From positions 62,001-126,000 of the forward strand of contig JAKSHY010000006.1 in the NCBI GenBank assembly GCA_024399135.1: DNA of 64,000 bases, read 5' to 3'. The stretch is from Lachnospiraceae bacterium. GTDB lineage: Bacteria; Bacillota; Clostridia; Lachnospirales; Lachnospiraceae. Shown in pieces: positions 18,099 to 28,295 of this stretch; positions within the stretch are counted from its first letter, which is position 1; each line of letters starts with the position of its first letter. Both the position numbers and the translations under genes were made by a program. The notes beneath the pieces are model-generated. The model searched no databases. It was not told where the DNA came from and saw only the letters and a program-made list of their open reading frames with translations.

Positions 18099-18968
18099 AT
18101 GAAGGGAATCATCTTAGCAGGTGGAAGTGGTACAAGACTATATCCACTTACCAAAGCGATAAGTAAACAGATAATGCCAGTGTATGACAAACCAATGATT
18201 TATTATCCATTGTCAACACTGATGCTGGCAGGAATAAACGAGGTGCTGATTATTTCAACACCAAGAGATCTTCCAGTATTTAAAGAGCTTTTAGGAGATG
18301 GTTCATCACTTGGTATGAGATTTGAGTATGCAATTCAGGAAGAACCAAGAGGGCTTGCTGATGCATTCATAATTGGTGCTGATTTCATAGGGGATGATAA
18401 TGTTGCTTTAGTATTAGGAGACAATATTTTCTATGGACAGAGCTTCTCGAAGGTATTGAAGACAGCTGCTTCAAGAGAAAGCGGTGCTACTATCTTCGGT
18501 TATTATGTAAGAGATCCAAGAGAGTATGGTGTAGTTGAGTTCGACGAGAACGGAATGGCTATTTCTATTGAAGAAAAACCAGAGAATCCAAAGAGTAATT
18601 ATGCTGTACCAGGATTATATTTTTATGATAATGATGTTGTTGAAATTGCTAAGAATGTTAAGCCTTCAGCAAGAGGTGAGATTGAAATAACAAGCATTAA
18701 CAACGAGTATTTAAGACGTGGAACATTAAGAGTTGAGACTCTTGGCAGAGGATTCGCATGGCTTGATACAGGAAATCATGATTCACTTCTTGATGCGGCT
18801 GATTTCGTGGCAGCATTCCAGAAGCGTCAGGGATTATATATTTCATGTATAGAAGAAATCGCATATAAGCGTGGGTTCATTGATAAGGAACAGCTTCTTA
18901 AGTTAGCTGAACCTTTAATGAAGACCAATTATGGAAAATATTTAGTAGAAGTTGCAGAGGGATTATAA
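18099..18968 (+). CDS. rfbA: Glucose-1-phosphate thymidylyltransferase
   Basis: A 289-residue nucleotidyltransferase. The N-terminus [17 protein letters not shown] is the NTP-binding signature, [17 protein letters not shown] is typical of RmlA, and LGDNIFYGQ contains the metal-binding Asp. It makes dTDP-glucose from dTTP and glucose-1-phosphate, the entry step of the dTDP-rhamnose route. The glucose-1-phosphate could come from the phosphohexomutase at 28296. AAAGAGGAAA precedes the ATG, and the stop overlaps the rfbC start by one base. Confidence 0.97.
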   Translation: MKGIILAGGSGTRLYPLTKAISKQIMPVYDKPMIYYPLSTLMLAGINEVLIISTPRDLPVFKELLGDGSSLGMRFEYAIQEEPRGLADAFIIGADFIGDDNVALVLGDNIFYGQSFSKVLKTAASRESGATIFGYYVRDPREYGVVEFDENGMAISIEEKPENPKSNYAVPGLYFYDNDVVEIAKNVKPSARGEIEITSINNEYLRRGTLRVETLGRGFAWLDTGNHDSLLDAADFVAAFQKRQGLYISCIEEIAYKRGFIDKEQLLKLAEPLMKTNYGKYLVEVAEGL

Positions 18969-19531
18969 TGGGACAGATTACAGTTGAAACATGTGAAATT
19001 GAAGGATTAAAGATTATTCATCCAGAAGTCAGAGGTGATGAGCGCGGATACTTCATGGAGACATATCAGAAGGAGCAGTTCTTCGAGGCTGGCATAGAGG
19101 TTGAGTTCGTACAGGATAACCAGTCAGCATCTACTAAGAATGTACTTCGTGGATTACATTTTCAGATTAATTATCCACAGGATAAGCTTGTTAGAGCTAT
19201 TAAGGGAACAGTTTTTGATGTTGCAGTTGATCTACGCCCTGGTTCAAAAACCTTCGGAAAATGGAAGGGTGTAGTTCTTTCAGAAGAAAATAAGACTCAG
19301 TTCTTCGTGCCAAAGGGATTCGCACATGGATTCTATGTAATGAGTGACTATGCTGAGTTCGCATACAAGGTTTCTGATTTTTATCATCCAAATGATGAGG
19401 GTGGTATAGCGTTTGATGATCCGGAAATCGGCGTTGAATGGCCATTTGAGGACAAGGATGCTTTAGTATTATCAGAAAGAGACACCAAGTGGGGTGGACT
19501 TTCTGAGTATAAAAAGGAAAGAGGTCTTTAA
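18968..19531 (+). CDS. rfbC: dTDP-4-dehydrorhamnose 3,5-epimerase
   Basis: A 187-residue cupin-fold epimerase of normal length. RGYFMETYQKEQF, NVLRGLHFQ (with the active-site His), KLVRAIKGTVFDVAVDLR and the VPKGFAHGF block are the RmlC hallmarks. It epimerises C3 and C5 of dTDP-4-keto-6-deoxyglucose. The start overlaps the rfbA stop by one base (TAATG), so the two are coupled. The final reductase (RfbD) is absent from the window and must be encoded elsewhere if dTDP-L-rhamnose is the product. Confidence 0.97.
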   Translation: MGQITVETCEIEGLKIIHPEVRGDERGYFMETYQKEQFFEAGIEVEFVQDNQSASTKNVLRGLHFQINYPQDKLVRAIKGTVFDVAVDLRPGSKTFGKWKGVVLSEENKTQFFVPKGFAHGFYVMSDYAEFAYKVSDFYHPNDEGGIAFDDPEIGVEWPFEDKDALVLSERDTKWGGLSEYKKERGL

Positions 19532-19547
19532 TAGACTTTATTAAATT

Positions 19548-20573
19548 ATGAAAGAAAACAGTACTAAGAAATTTTCAATTAAAAAAGTACTTACAAAGCC
19601 AGTTGCGATAACACTTTTTTATGCTGCGTGTATTGCACTGGCAATTGTTATTGTAATGCATGATAATCCTTTAGGGGATCCTGTTACAGAAAACCTAAAG
19701 AAAAGATGTGCATGTTTATTGTTAGCAACGGCCTGTATTATCTTCGGATTCTTCTATGACAGGATATTCATTATCCCGAGAGAATTGTATCAGTCAAGAG
19801 AATTAATATGGAAGCTTGCTCGTAATGACTTTAAGAAAAGATATGCAGGATCATATCTTGGTTTTCTTTGGGCATTAATTCAGCCTGTTATTACAGTGCT
19901 TATGTACTGGATAGTGTTTGATGTAGTGTTTAACACAAGGTCTCAGATGATAGCTTCAGGCGTTGAAGTTCCTTATGTTCTTTATTTAACAGCAGGACTG
20001 GTGCCATGGTTTTATTTTTCAGAGGCTATCACTAATGGAACTAATGCTTTACTTGAATATAGCTATTTAGTTAAGAAAGTTGTATTTAAGATAAGTATTC
20101 TTCCTATTATCAAGCTGATTGCAGCAACCTTCATACATGTATTTTTTACAGTGATTTTGCTTATAGTAGCATCATGCTATGGATATTTTCCTACAGTATA
20201 TACAATACAGCTTATCTACTACACGTTCTGCATGTTCGTACTCGTACTTGCTATGAGCTATTGTTCATGCGCTATTGTTATATTCTTTAGGGATTTGGGA
20301 CAGATCATCAATATTCTTCTTCAGGTTGGAATGTGGGCAACACCAATTCTATGGGACATTAATATGATAAATGATCCTACACTGATTAGTATATTTAAGC
20401 TTAATCCTATTGTTTATATAGTTAATGGATTTAGAAGCTCCATATATGGTGGAGAATGGTTCTTCGAGCATTTCTACAGCTCAACGTATTTTTGGATATT
20501 CACAGTAACACTGTTTTGCATAGGTACACTAATATTTAAGCGCCTCAAGGTGCATTTCGCGGACGTATTATAA
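19548..20573 (+). CDS. ABC-2 polysaccharide export permease (Wzm/TagG type)
   Basis: A 341-residue membrane protein. After an N-terminal extension with two extra hydrophobic segments (to about residue 85) comes the ABC-2 permease domain: RNDFKKRYAGSYLGFLWALIQP is the usual amphipathic start, followed by six helices. TagG/Wzm permeases export teichoic acids or O-antigen-type glycans built on the inner face. The ATPase gene follows after 2 bp. The extra N-terminal segment is not typical and may be a separate membrane hairpin. Confidence 0.93.
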   Translation: MKENSTKKFSIKKVLTKPVAITLFYAACIALAIVIVMHDNPLGDPVTENLKKRCACLLLATACIIFGFFYDRIFIIPRELYQSRELIWKLARNDFKKRYAGSYLGFLWALIQPVITVLMYWIVFDVVFNTRSQMIASGVEVPYVLYLTAGLVPWFYFSEAITNGTNALLEYSYLVKKVVFKISILPIIKLIAATFIHVFFTVILLIVASCYGYFPTVYTIQLIYYTFCMFVLVLAMSYCSCAIVIFFRDLGQIINILLQVGMWATPILWDINMINDPTLISIFKLNPIVYIVNGFRSSIYGGEWFFEHFYSSTYFWIFTVTLFCIGTLIFKRLKVHFADVL

Positions 20574-20575
20574 TT

Positions 20576-21901
20576 ATGGACAAAGATATAGCAATTGAAG
20601 TAAAAAACGTCGTTAAGACTTATAAGTTATATGATCATCCAAAGGACAGAATTAAGGAAGCACTTGGATTTGGTCGCAAAAAGAAGCGTTATAAAGAGCA
20701 TGATGCTCTAAAGGGCGTTGATATGACCATATACAAAGGTGAAACTGTTGGAATTATTGGAACTAATGGTTCTGGTAAGTCTACTATCCTTAAGATTGTA
20801 ACAGGAGTATTAAATCCAACAAGTGGTGATGTGAGCGTAAATGGAAGAATTTCAGCGCTTTTAGAGCTTGGAGCAGGATTTAACATGGAGTATAACGGAA
20901 TAGAGAATGTCTATCTTAATGGAACGATGATGGGATTCTCTAAGAAGGAGATAGATGCCAAGCTTCCTGGAATACTGGAATTCGCTGATATTGGAGACTA
21001 TGTGAATCAGCCTGTTAAGACATACTCATCAGGTATGTTCGTAAGACTTGCTTTTGCTGTAGCTATTAATATAGATCCTGAGATTTTAATTGTTGATGAA
21101 GCGCTTTCTGTTGGAGATGTGTTCTTCCAGGCAAAATGCTATCACAAATTCGAAGAATTCAAGGAAATGGGCAAGACCATAGTTTTCGTAAGCCATGATT
21201 TAAGCTCTATCAGCAAGTATTGTGACAGAGTAGTACTTCTAAATCAGGGTGTTAAGCTTGGAGAAGGTACTCCTAAGGCTATGATTGATGCCTATAAGCA
21301 GGTTTTGGTTGGTCAGTATCCATTACCTGAGGTTAAAGTAGGATTCGATGATGATGACGAGGATTCTAAGGCATCTGATGGTGAGAATACAGAAAAAGCC
21401 AGTGATAGCAAGGATAAAACAGCTAATGGGGATAACTCTAACGTGCTAAATCCAGATTTACTTGAATATGGAACGAAAGCAGCTGTTATTAGTGAGTATT
21501 ATCTTGTTGATGAAAAAGGAATTAAAACCTCAGCAATAATCAAGGGTTCAGAGTGTACAATGCACATGATTGTTGATATTTTAGAGGATATTAAGAGCCC
21601 AATATTCGCCTTTTCTATTAAAAATATTAAAGGTGTTGAAATAACAGGGACTAATACCATGTTCGAGAAGGTTTTCTTCGATAGTGTCAAAAAGGGTGAT
21701 AAAAAGCATATATCATTCACACAGAAAATGGACCTTCAGGGGGGTGAATATCTTATTTCCCTTGGCGTTACAGGGTATGAAAACGAGGAATTTAAGGTTT
21801 ATCACAGATTATATGATGTGATGAATATAACAGTAATATCAGATAAGAATTCAGTTGGATACTATGATATGAATTCGAAGGTAGTTGTGGAGGATGCATA
21901 A
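20576..21901 (+). CDS. ABC polysaccharide exporter ATPase with Wzt-type C-domain
   Basis: A 441-residue ATPase. Walker A is GTNGSGKST (62-70), the signature is YSSGM (150-154) and Walker B is ILIVDE (170-175), followed by FVSHD. After an acidic linker (about 254-285) there is an extra C-terminal beta-rich domain (about 290-441) like that of Wzt proteins, which in E. coli O8/O9a recognises the modified non-reducing end of the polymer before export. That domain, plus the methyltransferase/kinase-like gene overlapping by one base downstream, suggests a cap-dependent export system. The capping chemistry is inferred. Confidence 0.93.
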   Translation: MDKDIAIEVKNVVKTYKLYDHPKDRIKEALGFGRKKKRYKEHDALKGVDMTIYKGETVGIIGTNGSGKSTILKIVTGVLNPTSGDVSVNGRISALLELGAGFNMEYNGIENVYLNGTMMGFSKKEIDAKLPGILEFADIGDYVNQPVKTYSSGMFVRLAFAVAINIDPEILIVDEALSVGDVFFQAKCYHKFEEFKEMGKTIVFVSHDLSSISKYCDRVVLLNQGVKLGEGTPKAMIDAYKQVLVGQYPLPEVKVGFDDDDEDSKASDGENTEKASDSKDKTANGDNSNVLNPDLLEYGTKAAVISEYYLVDEKGIKTSAIIKGSECTMHMIVDILEDIKSPIFAFSIKNIKGVEITGTNTMFEKVFFDSVKKGDKKHISFTQKMDLQGGEYLISLGVTGYENEEFKVYHRLYDVMNITVISDKNSVGYYDMNSKVVVEDA

Positions 21902-23991
21902 TGGCATATACACCGATACATTTAAATGAAGATGAACTTATTAATCGCCTGCCCAAGTTAATTGGGCAGGTTTCCTTAAATTATGATTATTATGGAGGGT
22001 CAGATCTGTATTCAGATGGTGACATAGAAGACAGACTCCTTGATATAGTGAAGAACCGCTCTAAGTATGAGTATCAGCAGATAATAGAAGAGTCTATGAG
22101 CTGGCCTATTCTCTATCATCTTTCTGCTATAAGAGGAAATATAGTAGATTTTCTTCCTATAACTAAGGAGGATAAGGTACTTGAGATTGGTTCAGGATGT
22201 GGTGCTATTACAGAAACTCTGGCTAAAAAGGCTAAGAGTGTGACCTGTGTTGACCTCTCAGCAAGAAGAAGCCAGATTAATGCATACAGAAACCAGGATT
22301 GTGACAACATCAATATATATGTAGGTAACTTTAGTGACATAGAGCCTCATTTAGATACTGACTATGATTATGTATGTCTGATAGGTGTGTTCGAATATGG
22401 TTCGAGCTATATTAATACCGATACTCCATATGAGGATTTTCTTAAGATTATACTAAAACACAAGAAGGATAACGGGCGTTGTGTAATTGCGATAGAGAAT
22501 AAATATGGCCTGAAATACTGGGCTGGATGCAAGGAAGACCATAATGGAGAGTTTTTCAGCTCTATAGAGGGCTATCCTAATGGAGGATCAGCAAGAACAT
22601 TCACGATTAATGGATTCAGGAAGATATTTAAGGCTTGTAATGTGTCGGATTACAATTTTTATTATCCATATCCTGACTACAAGCTTCCACATACCATTTT
22701 TTCAGATGACAGACTTCCGCTAAAGGGAGAGTTAACTGATAATCTAAGAAACTTAGATAGAGACAGAATGCTTTTGTTTGATGAAAGCAGGGCATTTGAT
22801 GAGATAATCGATGATGGTGAATATCCATTATTCTCTAACTCATATATGGTGATTACAGGTCCTAAGATTGACACGATATATGCGAAGTATTCAAATGACA
22901 GAAAGCCAGAATTTGCGATAAAAACGGAGATTTTAGGAATAAATAACAGGTGTGTTCAAAAGGTTCCTTTAAATTCTGAAGCGGCTTTGCACCTGAAGAA
23001 GCTTAGTAATATATACGAAAAGCTTGTTAAAAGGTATGAAGGCTCTTCGCTTAAAATTAATAAGTGTTCATTCGATGAAAAGACAGGTATTGCAACATTT
23101 GATTTCGAAGAAGGAGAAACTTTGGAGAATTTGCTTGATGAAGCAGTTAAGCATGGTAATATGGAAAGATTCAATGAACTTATTGATAAGTACATTAATC
23201 TTATCTCATATAATCCTAATAATGTCGAAATAACAGATTTTGATATGATATTTGCCAATATATTGGTTAATGGTGATAACTGGACAGTAATTGACTATGA
23301 ATGGTCGTATGAGAAGATAATTGACCCTAAGAAGGTTGCGTTCAGAGCATTGTACTGCTATGTATTGGAGGATGACAGAAGAAACAGCATTGATATGGAC
23401 AGTATCCTTAATAAGCTTGGCATAACCCAGCGTGAGACTTCATATTATATTGAAGAAGAGGAAGCATTCCAGAAAGAGGTTACTGGAAATCACAAGGCAA
23501 TAGGCGAAATAAGGGCAACAATAGGTACATACGCTATATCTTCAGAAAAGCTTTTCAATGAGGAGTTAAAGAAGATTATAGATAAGAGAATACAGGTTTA
23601 TTATGACTATGGTCAGGGGTATTCTGAAGAAAACTCAAAGTATATTCCAGATGTATATGAAGATAATAGTCATATAAGTGTTGATATTAACTTTGATGGT
23701 AATGTAAAAGGGCTTAGAATTGATCCTGCAGATCAAAGATGCCTGGTAAAGGTTACTGAACTTGTATTAAATGGAGAAAATATACTTAATAACAAGAAAA
23801 TCATGGAAAGTAATGGAAAAGCGCTAAATAGCGCCACTTTCGCGTTTAATACAATGGATCCTAATATTAATATTAAGTTAAATGAAGTTTTAATCAGAGG
23901 AGAAAACGAACTTCATGTAGTTATGGAGATTACTCCGATGACAGAGAAACTAGTAGTTGATGTAATCAATTCTGTTAAGAAGATATTTTAG
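21901..23991 (+). CDS. Methyltransferase plus kinase-like protein (WbdD-like?)
   Basis: A 696-residue protein. Residues about 60-230 are a class I SAM methyltransferase (VLEIGSGCG at 93-101, CVDLS with Asp118). Residues about 320-500 look like a eukaryotic-type/APH kinase fold: VQKVPL (Lys354) could be the ATP lysine, DMIFANILV fits the catalytic loop (Asp448, Asn453), and VIDYEW (Asp465) the metal-binding Asp. A beta-rich C-terminal domain follows (about 575-696; LRIDPADQRCLVKV). The order methyltransferase then kinase is that of WbdD, which caps polymannan O-antigens with phosphate and methyl. The gene starts inside the stop of the exporter ATPase, supporting a chain-terminating role. The kinase call is by eye; a degenerate fold is possible. 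Confidence 0.75.
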   Translation: MAYTPIHLNEDELINRLPKLIGQVSLNYDYYGGSDLYSDGDIEDRLLDIVKNRSKYEYQQIIEESMSWPILYHLSAIRGNIVDFLPITKEDKVLEIGSGCGAITETLAKKAKSVTCVDLSARRSQINAYRNQDCDNINIYVGNFSDIEPHLDTDYDYVCLIGVFEYGSSYINTDTPYEDFLKIILKHKKDNGRCVIAIENKYGLKYWAGCKEDHNGEFFSSIEGYPNGGSARTFTINGFRKIFKACNVSDYNFYYPYPDYKLPHTIFSDDRLPLKGELTDNLRNLDRDRMLLFDESRAFDEIIDDGEYPLFSNSYMVITGPKIDTIYAKYSNDRKPEFAIKTEILGINNRCVQKVPLNSEAALHLKKLSNIYEKLVKRYEGSSLKINKCSFDEKTGIATFDFEEGETLENLLDEAVKHGNMERFNELIDKYINLISYNPNNVEITDFDMIFANILVNGDNWTVIDYEWSYEKIIDPKKVAFRALYCYVLEDDRRNSIDMDSILNKLGITQRETSYYIEEEEAFQKEVTGNHKAIGEIRATIGTYAISSEKLFNEELKKIIDKRIQVYYDYGQGYSEENSKYIPDVYEDNSHISVDINFDGNVKGLRIDPADQRCLVKVTELVLNGENILNNKKIMESNGKALNSATFAFNTMDPNINIKLNEVLIRGENELHVVMEITPMTEKLVVDVINSVKKIF

Positions 23992-24020
23992 ATTTAACTA
24001 AAAAGAGAGGAAATAACGTT

Positions 24021-26231
24021 TTGGCTCCCTTAAAAAGTGGTTTAAAAAAACTATTGATTGGAAAACAGAATATAAAGTACAACAAGCAACTAAAGTCCAA
24101 AAAGATGGACTACAACAAGTGGGTAGTTGGACAGGAACAACTTCAAAAAATGAAAAATCCATTAGTTGGTCTTGAAGAAAAATGTCAGACAATTGATATT
24201 TTCAAAAAAGACAATGAAGGCGATTCAAAAGAGAATGACAGAAAACTTGCAGAATTAAGTTCGTTATGTAAACTAATTGAGATTTTTGATGTTTCTGAAG
24301 ATTTAAATTGCAAAACACAATATCTTGTATGTGAGGCAAAATACCTATCCAAGGCCTATGAATATGCTAAAGATGCACGAAATTGTATAGACGCTGTTAT
24401 TTTAATGAATTATGACGGCGAAATTTCAAAAAATGCATTTTTAAAATTCTATTCAGAATTCCAGAAAAACAAAAGTTTAATCTTGATTTACTCGGATGAA
24501 GATATGTATAACGAAGGCAAAATGCGATTAAATCCATGGTATAAGCCTTCGTGGGCACCGGATGACTTCCTTTCGTACTTCTATTTTGGCGGTTTAACAG
24601 CAATTAAAGTAGCTGCCATGAAGGAAGCAGAACCAAAAGAGGATGACGACGTGTATTCGTATCTTTATAAGCTTCTAATTTTGAATAATGGATTTGATCT
24701 TCATAATAAGAAGAAGGTTGTTGGACATATTCCTGAGGTGCTGTTTCATACCTTCAATGTGCCTGGATATGAATATGCCAAGAATTATAAGCTAAGATTC
24801 GAAATGAAGGAGCAATTGAAGGATGAATATGTTTCTATAATCATTCCATCAAAGGATCATCCTGAAATATTGTTTAAATGTATTGATTCATTGCTTGAAA
24901 TTACCAGAGTTGATGAAAAAATCAAATATGAAATCATAATTGTTGATAATGGAAGCAATGAAACAAATAAGGCACTTATAGAGTCGCTGGTTAATAACTA
25001 TTCTTCATTACCAGAAAACGAGAATAGAAAGTGTGGATTTGATTCAATTCAATACATATATGAAAAGAAAGAATTCAATTTTGCATATATGTGTAATTTA
25101 GGTGCTAGATGTGCTCATGGTGATTATTATCTTTTCTTAAATGATGATATGGAGATAGTAGAGGAAGAGTGGCTTACGAAAATGGTTATGAAGGCGCATC
25201 TTCCATATGCCGGATGCGTTGGTGCGAAGCTTCTTTATCCAAAGAGCATTAAAGAAGAAGGGGATATAATTCAGCATGCAGGAATTACTAATCTAAGAAT
25301 AGGTCCTGCTCATAAGCTTCAGTTCATGTCTGACAAGGATGATCTTTATTATGGAAGAAACAGATACTGTCATGACATGATGGGAGTTACTGGAGCGTGC
25401 CTTTTAGTTAAAAAGACAGTCTTTAATGAGGTTAATGGTTTTGATGAGAACCTGGCAGTTGCATTTAATGATGTAGACTTATGCTATTCAATATATGAAA
25501 AGGGCTATTACAATATCCAAAGGAATGATGTAGTTCTTCTTCATCATGAATCATTAAGCAGAGGAAATGATTCTGAATCAGAAGCCAAGCAGTTAAGACT
25601 AAACAGAGAAAAGGATTATTTATATTCCAAGCATCAGCCGCTGTATGGTAAGGATCCATTTTATAACATCAATCTCACAACGGACATGCTTGAATCAGAA
25701 TATGCGCCAAAGTTCCATTATGAAGTAGATTTAGGCCAGAAATGGGCCAAAATACAGGATATAGCAGGTGTTATCGATGCCGCAAGAGAGGATAAATGTG
25801 TTCGCGTTGGCATGGAATGCGCAATGGACATCTTCAAATGGAAGTATGGTGTTTCATATGAGAGCGGAATGGATGCTGAGGATGAAGATTTTGGGTTCTA
25901 TTTCCAGGGTTATACCTTCGTAATTGGCTCCGATAACGCATGTTATGAAAGGACGCTTTTGCTGAAAAACAGGGCATCCGGGCAGGTTTTTGGTATAGAC
26001 GTAAATATAGGCTACAGACCAGACATAGCAGGTAACGTTCCAGACCAGCTAAATGTAGATTTAGCTGGATATAATGCTAAAATTAAAGCCGATTCTGTGC
26101 CTTCTGGAACATATCAGTTCGGAATGTATATGAAGGATTGCACATCGAGTGCGAGATTGTATAATTGGAGTAACTGGACTATTGATATTCAGGATAAATC
26201 GAATTTCAAGGTTAATGAAAACAGAATATAA
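24021..26231 (+). CDS. GT2 glycosyltransferase, multi-domain
   Basis: Encodes 736 residues from a TTG (AAGAGAGG ten bases upstream; no ATG until residue 35). The first ~265 residues resemble a degenerate GT2 half (LIYSDEDMYN, then LNPWYKPSWAPDDFLSY). Residues about 269-520 are a full GT-A/GT2 domain: VSIIIPSKDH, the LFLNDDMEI acidic motif, GVTGACLLVKK and FNDVDLCYS. The last ~130 residues are beta-rich and may bind glycan. It acts in the cytosol using nucleotide sugars to build the exported chain. dTDP-rhamnose is the likeliest donor from context, not from sequence. Confidence 0.85.
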   Translation: MAPLKSGLKKLLIGKQNIKYNKQLKSKKMDYNKWVVGQEQLQKMKNPLVGLEEKCQTIDIFKKDNEGDSKENDRKLAELSSLCKLIEIFDVSEDLNCKTQYLVCEAKYLSKAYEYAKDARNCIDAVILMNYDGEISKNAFLKFYSEFQKNKSLILIYSDEDMYNEGKMRLNPWYKPSWAPDDFLSYFYFGGLTAIKVAAMKEAEPKEDDDVYSYLYKLLILNNGFDLHNKKKVVGHIPEVLFHTFNVPGYEYAKNYKLRFEMKEQLKDEYVSIIIPSKDHPEILFKCIDSLLEITRVDEKIKYEIIIVDNGSNETNKALIESLVNNYSSLPENENRKCGFDSIQYIYEKKEFNFAYMCNLGARCAHGDYYLFLNDDMEIVEEEWLTKMVMKAHLPYAGCVGAKLLYPKSIKEEGDIIQHAGITNLRIGPAHKLQFMSDKDDLYYGRNRYCHDMMGVTGACLLVKKTVFNEVNGFDENLAVAFNDVDLCYSIYEKGYYNIQRNDVVLLHHESLSRGNDSESEAKQLRLNREKDYLYSKHQPLYGKDPFYNINLTTDMLESEYAPKFHYEVDLGQKWAKIQDIAGVIDAAREDKCVRVGMECAMDIFKWKYGVSYESGMDAEDEDFGFYFQGYTFVIGSDNACYERTLLLKNRASGQVFGIDVNIGYRPDIAGNVPDQLNVDLAGYNAKIKADSVPSGTYQFGMYMKDCTSSARLYNWSNWTIDIQDKSNFKVNENRI

Positions 26232-26274
26232 TCAAAATAAAGTATAAATTTGCAGAATAAAAACAGGAAACAGG

Positions 26275-28254
26275 ATGAATATGGATTATAAGGAACAATA
26301 CGAACAGGAACATTTAAGAAATGCAGATTTGGCAGGAAGGGTTGCAGAGCTTGAAGCCAAGGTAGATGATCTTAATTTTAAGCTTGAGAGAATTAAGACC
26401 AATCCGGTATGGAAAGCTTCAGCGCCTCTTAGAAAGTGCATGCACTTTACTATAAGGCAGGCAAGAAGAGTGAAAAACTGTGGATCTATTAAGGGAATAG
26501 CTCATAAGGTCAAATATAAAAAGAATGAAAAAATTGCTATGGAGCAGTTTGGAACTAAAAGCTTTCCTAATGAAGAGCAAAGAAAGCTTGAGTCAGAAAC
26601 CGTCTTCCCATATATGGCTAAGATTAGTATATTAGTTCCTTTATATAATACTCCGGAACAGTTTCTTAAGGAGATGATTGATTCTGTAGTGAACCAGACT
26701 TACTCTAACTGGGAGCTGTGTCTTGCGGATGGATCAGATCAAGAACATTCATATGTGGCAACTATAGTTAAGGAGTATCAGAACAGGCTTAACACTAAAA
26801 ATAACACGTGTATTGTTTATGAAAAACTGGCGAAAAATGAAGGAATTTCGGGCAATACCAATCAGTGTCTTAAGCTTGCGACGGGAGATTATATAGGTCT
26901 TTTTGATCATGATGATATTCTTCATCCTTCGGTATTATTCGAATATGTGAAGGCTATTAATGAGAAGAATGCTGACTATATTTATTGTGATGAGACAACG
27001 TTTAAATCAGGTAACATCGATAAGATGCTGACAATGCATTTTAAACCTGATTATGCAATAGATAATTTAAGAGCCAATAACTATATTTGTCATTTCAGCG
27101 TATTTAAAAAGGAATTATTAGAAGGAGATGAACTCTTCAGATCCCAGTTCGATGGAAGCCAGGATCATGATATGATTTTAAGACTCACAGATAAGGCTAA
27201 GAATATTGTGCATGTACCAAGGCTGATGTACTACTGGAGATGTCATGAGGGTTCGGTTGCTTCTAATATTGATGCCAAGCCTTATGCAATAGAGGCTGCC
27301 AAGGGAGCGGTAGCAGATCACCTAAGACGTCATGGATATGATCACTTTAAAATTACATCAACAAGAGCATTCGAAACCATCTTTAAGATTAGATATGAGA
27401 TAATCGGAACACCAAAGATTTCCATCATTATTCCAAACAAGGATCATATTGATGATCTTAAAAGATGTATCAACTCAATTCTTGAAAAGTCTACATATGA
27501 TAATTATGAAATAATCGTGGTAGAGAATAACAGTAAGGAGAATACAACCTTCGAATACTATAAGCAGATTGCTGAAAATAGTAAAATAACAGTTGTTACA
27601 TACACGCCGGAAGAGGGAGAAACCTTTAATTATTCTAAGGTTAATAACTATGGAGTATCTTTTGCCAAGGGTGAGTATGTTCTTTTATTAAATAATGATA
27701 CAGAGGTAATTACTGTTAACTGGATTGAAGAATTACTGATGTATGCTCAAAGAGAAGATGTGGCATGTGTAGGTGCCAAGCTTTATTATCCTAATAAAAC
27801 TATTCAGCACGCAGGTGTTGTTCTGAAGCTTGGTGCACATAGAACTGCAGGACATAGTCACTATATGCAGCATAGAGAGAATCTTGGATATATGGGAAGA
27901 CTTTGCTATACACAGGATGTTTCTGCAGTGACGGGAGCGTGCCTTTTAGTTAAGAAAGCTATTTATGATGAAGTAGGCGGTCTTGGTGAGGATTTCGCCA
28001 TTTCGCTTAATGATGTTGATTTTTGTTTAAAAGCAAGGCAGAAAGGATATCTTAATGTGTTTACTCCTTTTGCAGAGCTGTTCCATTATGAGTCAGCATC
28101 AAGAGGCTCTGATATGACAGGTGATAACGCTGACAGATATAACAAAGAATCTGAATATTTCAGGAATAAATGGAAGGAAGTGTTAGACGCCGGAGATCCA
28201 TATTACAACCCTAATTTTTCTTTAGATAAAAGTGATTTTTCACTTAGAATATGA
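26275..28254 (+). CDS. Bifunctional GT2 glycosyltransferase (two GT2 domains)
   Basis: A 659-residue protein. Residues about 5-45 form a coiled coil (LRNADLAGRVAELEAKVDDL), then two consecutive GT2 domains begin at about 115 (KISILVPLYNTPEQF, with LFDHDDIL and YCDETTF) and about 380 (KISIIIPNKDH, with LLNNDTEV, VTGACLLVKK and LNDVDFC). Tandem GT2 proteins with a coiled coil often polymerise repeating units, each domain making one linkage. GGAAACAGG precedes the ATG. Flanking genes are a GT2 enzyme and a phosphohexomutase in the same orientation. Confidence 0.9.
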   Translation: MNMDYKEQYEQEHLRNADLAGRVAELEAKVDDLNFKLERIKTNPVWKASAPLRKCMHFTIRQARRVKNCGSIKGIAHKVKYKKNEKIAMEQFGTKSFPNEEQRKLESETVFPYMAKISILVPLYNTPEQFLKEMIDSVVNQTYSNWELCLADGSDQEHSYVATIVKEYQNRLNTKNNTCIVYEKLAKNEGISGNTNQCLKLATGDYIGLFDHDDILHPSVLFEYVKAINEKNADYIYCDETTFKSGNIDKMLTMHFKPDYAIDNLRANNYICHFSVFKKELLEGDELFRSQFDGSQDHDMILRLTDKAKNIVHVPRLMYYWRCHEGSVASNIDAKPYAIEAAKGAVADHLRRHGYDHFKITSTRAFETIFKIRYEIIGTPKISIIIPNKDHIDDLKRCINSILEKSTYDNYEIIVVENNSKENTTFEYYKQIAENSKITVVTYTPEEGETFNYSKVNNYGVSFAKGEYVLLLNNDTEVITVNWIEELLMYAQREDVACVGAKLYYPNKTIQHAGVVLKLGAHRTAGHSHYMQHRENLGYMGRLCYTQDVSAVTGACLLVKKAIYDEVGGLGEDFAISLNDVDFCLKARQKGYLNVFTPFAELFHYESASRGSDMTGDNADRYNKESEYFRNKWKEVLDAGDPYYNPNFSLDKSDFSLRI

Positions 28255-28295
28255 TAAACTAGTGGACAGGATAAAATTGAAATGGAGGTTTCAGA

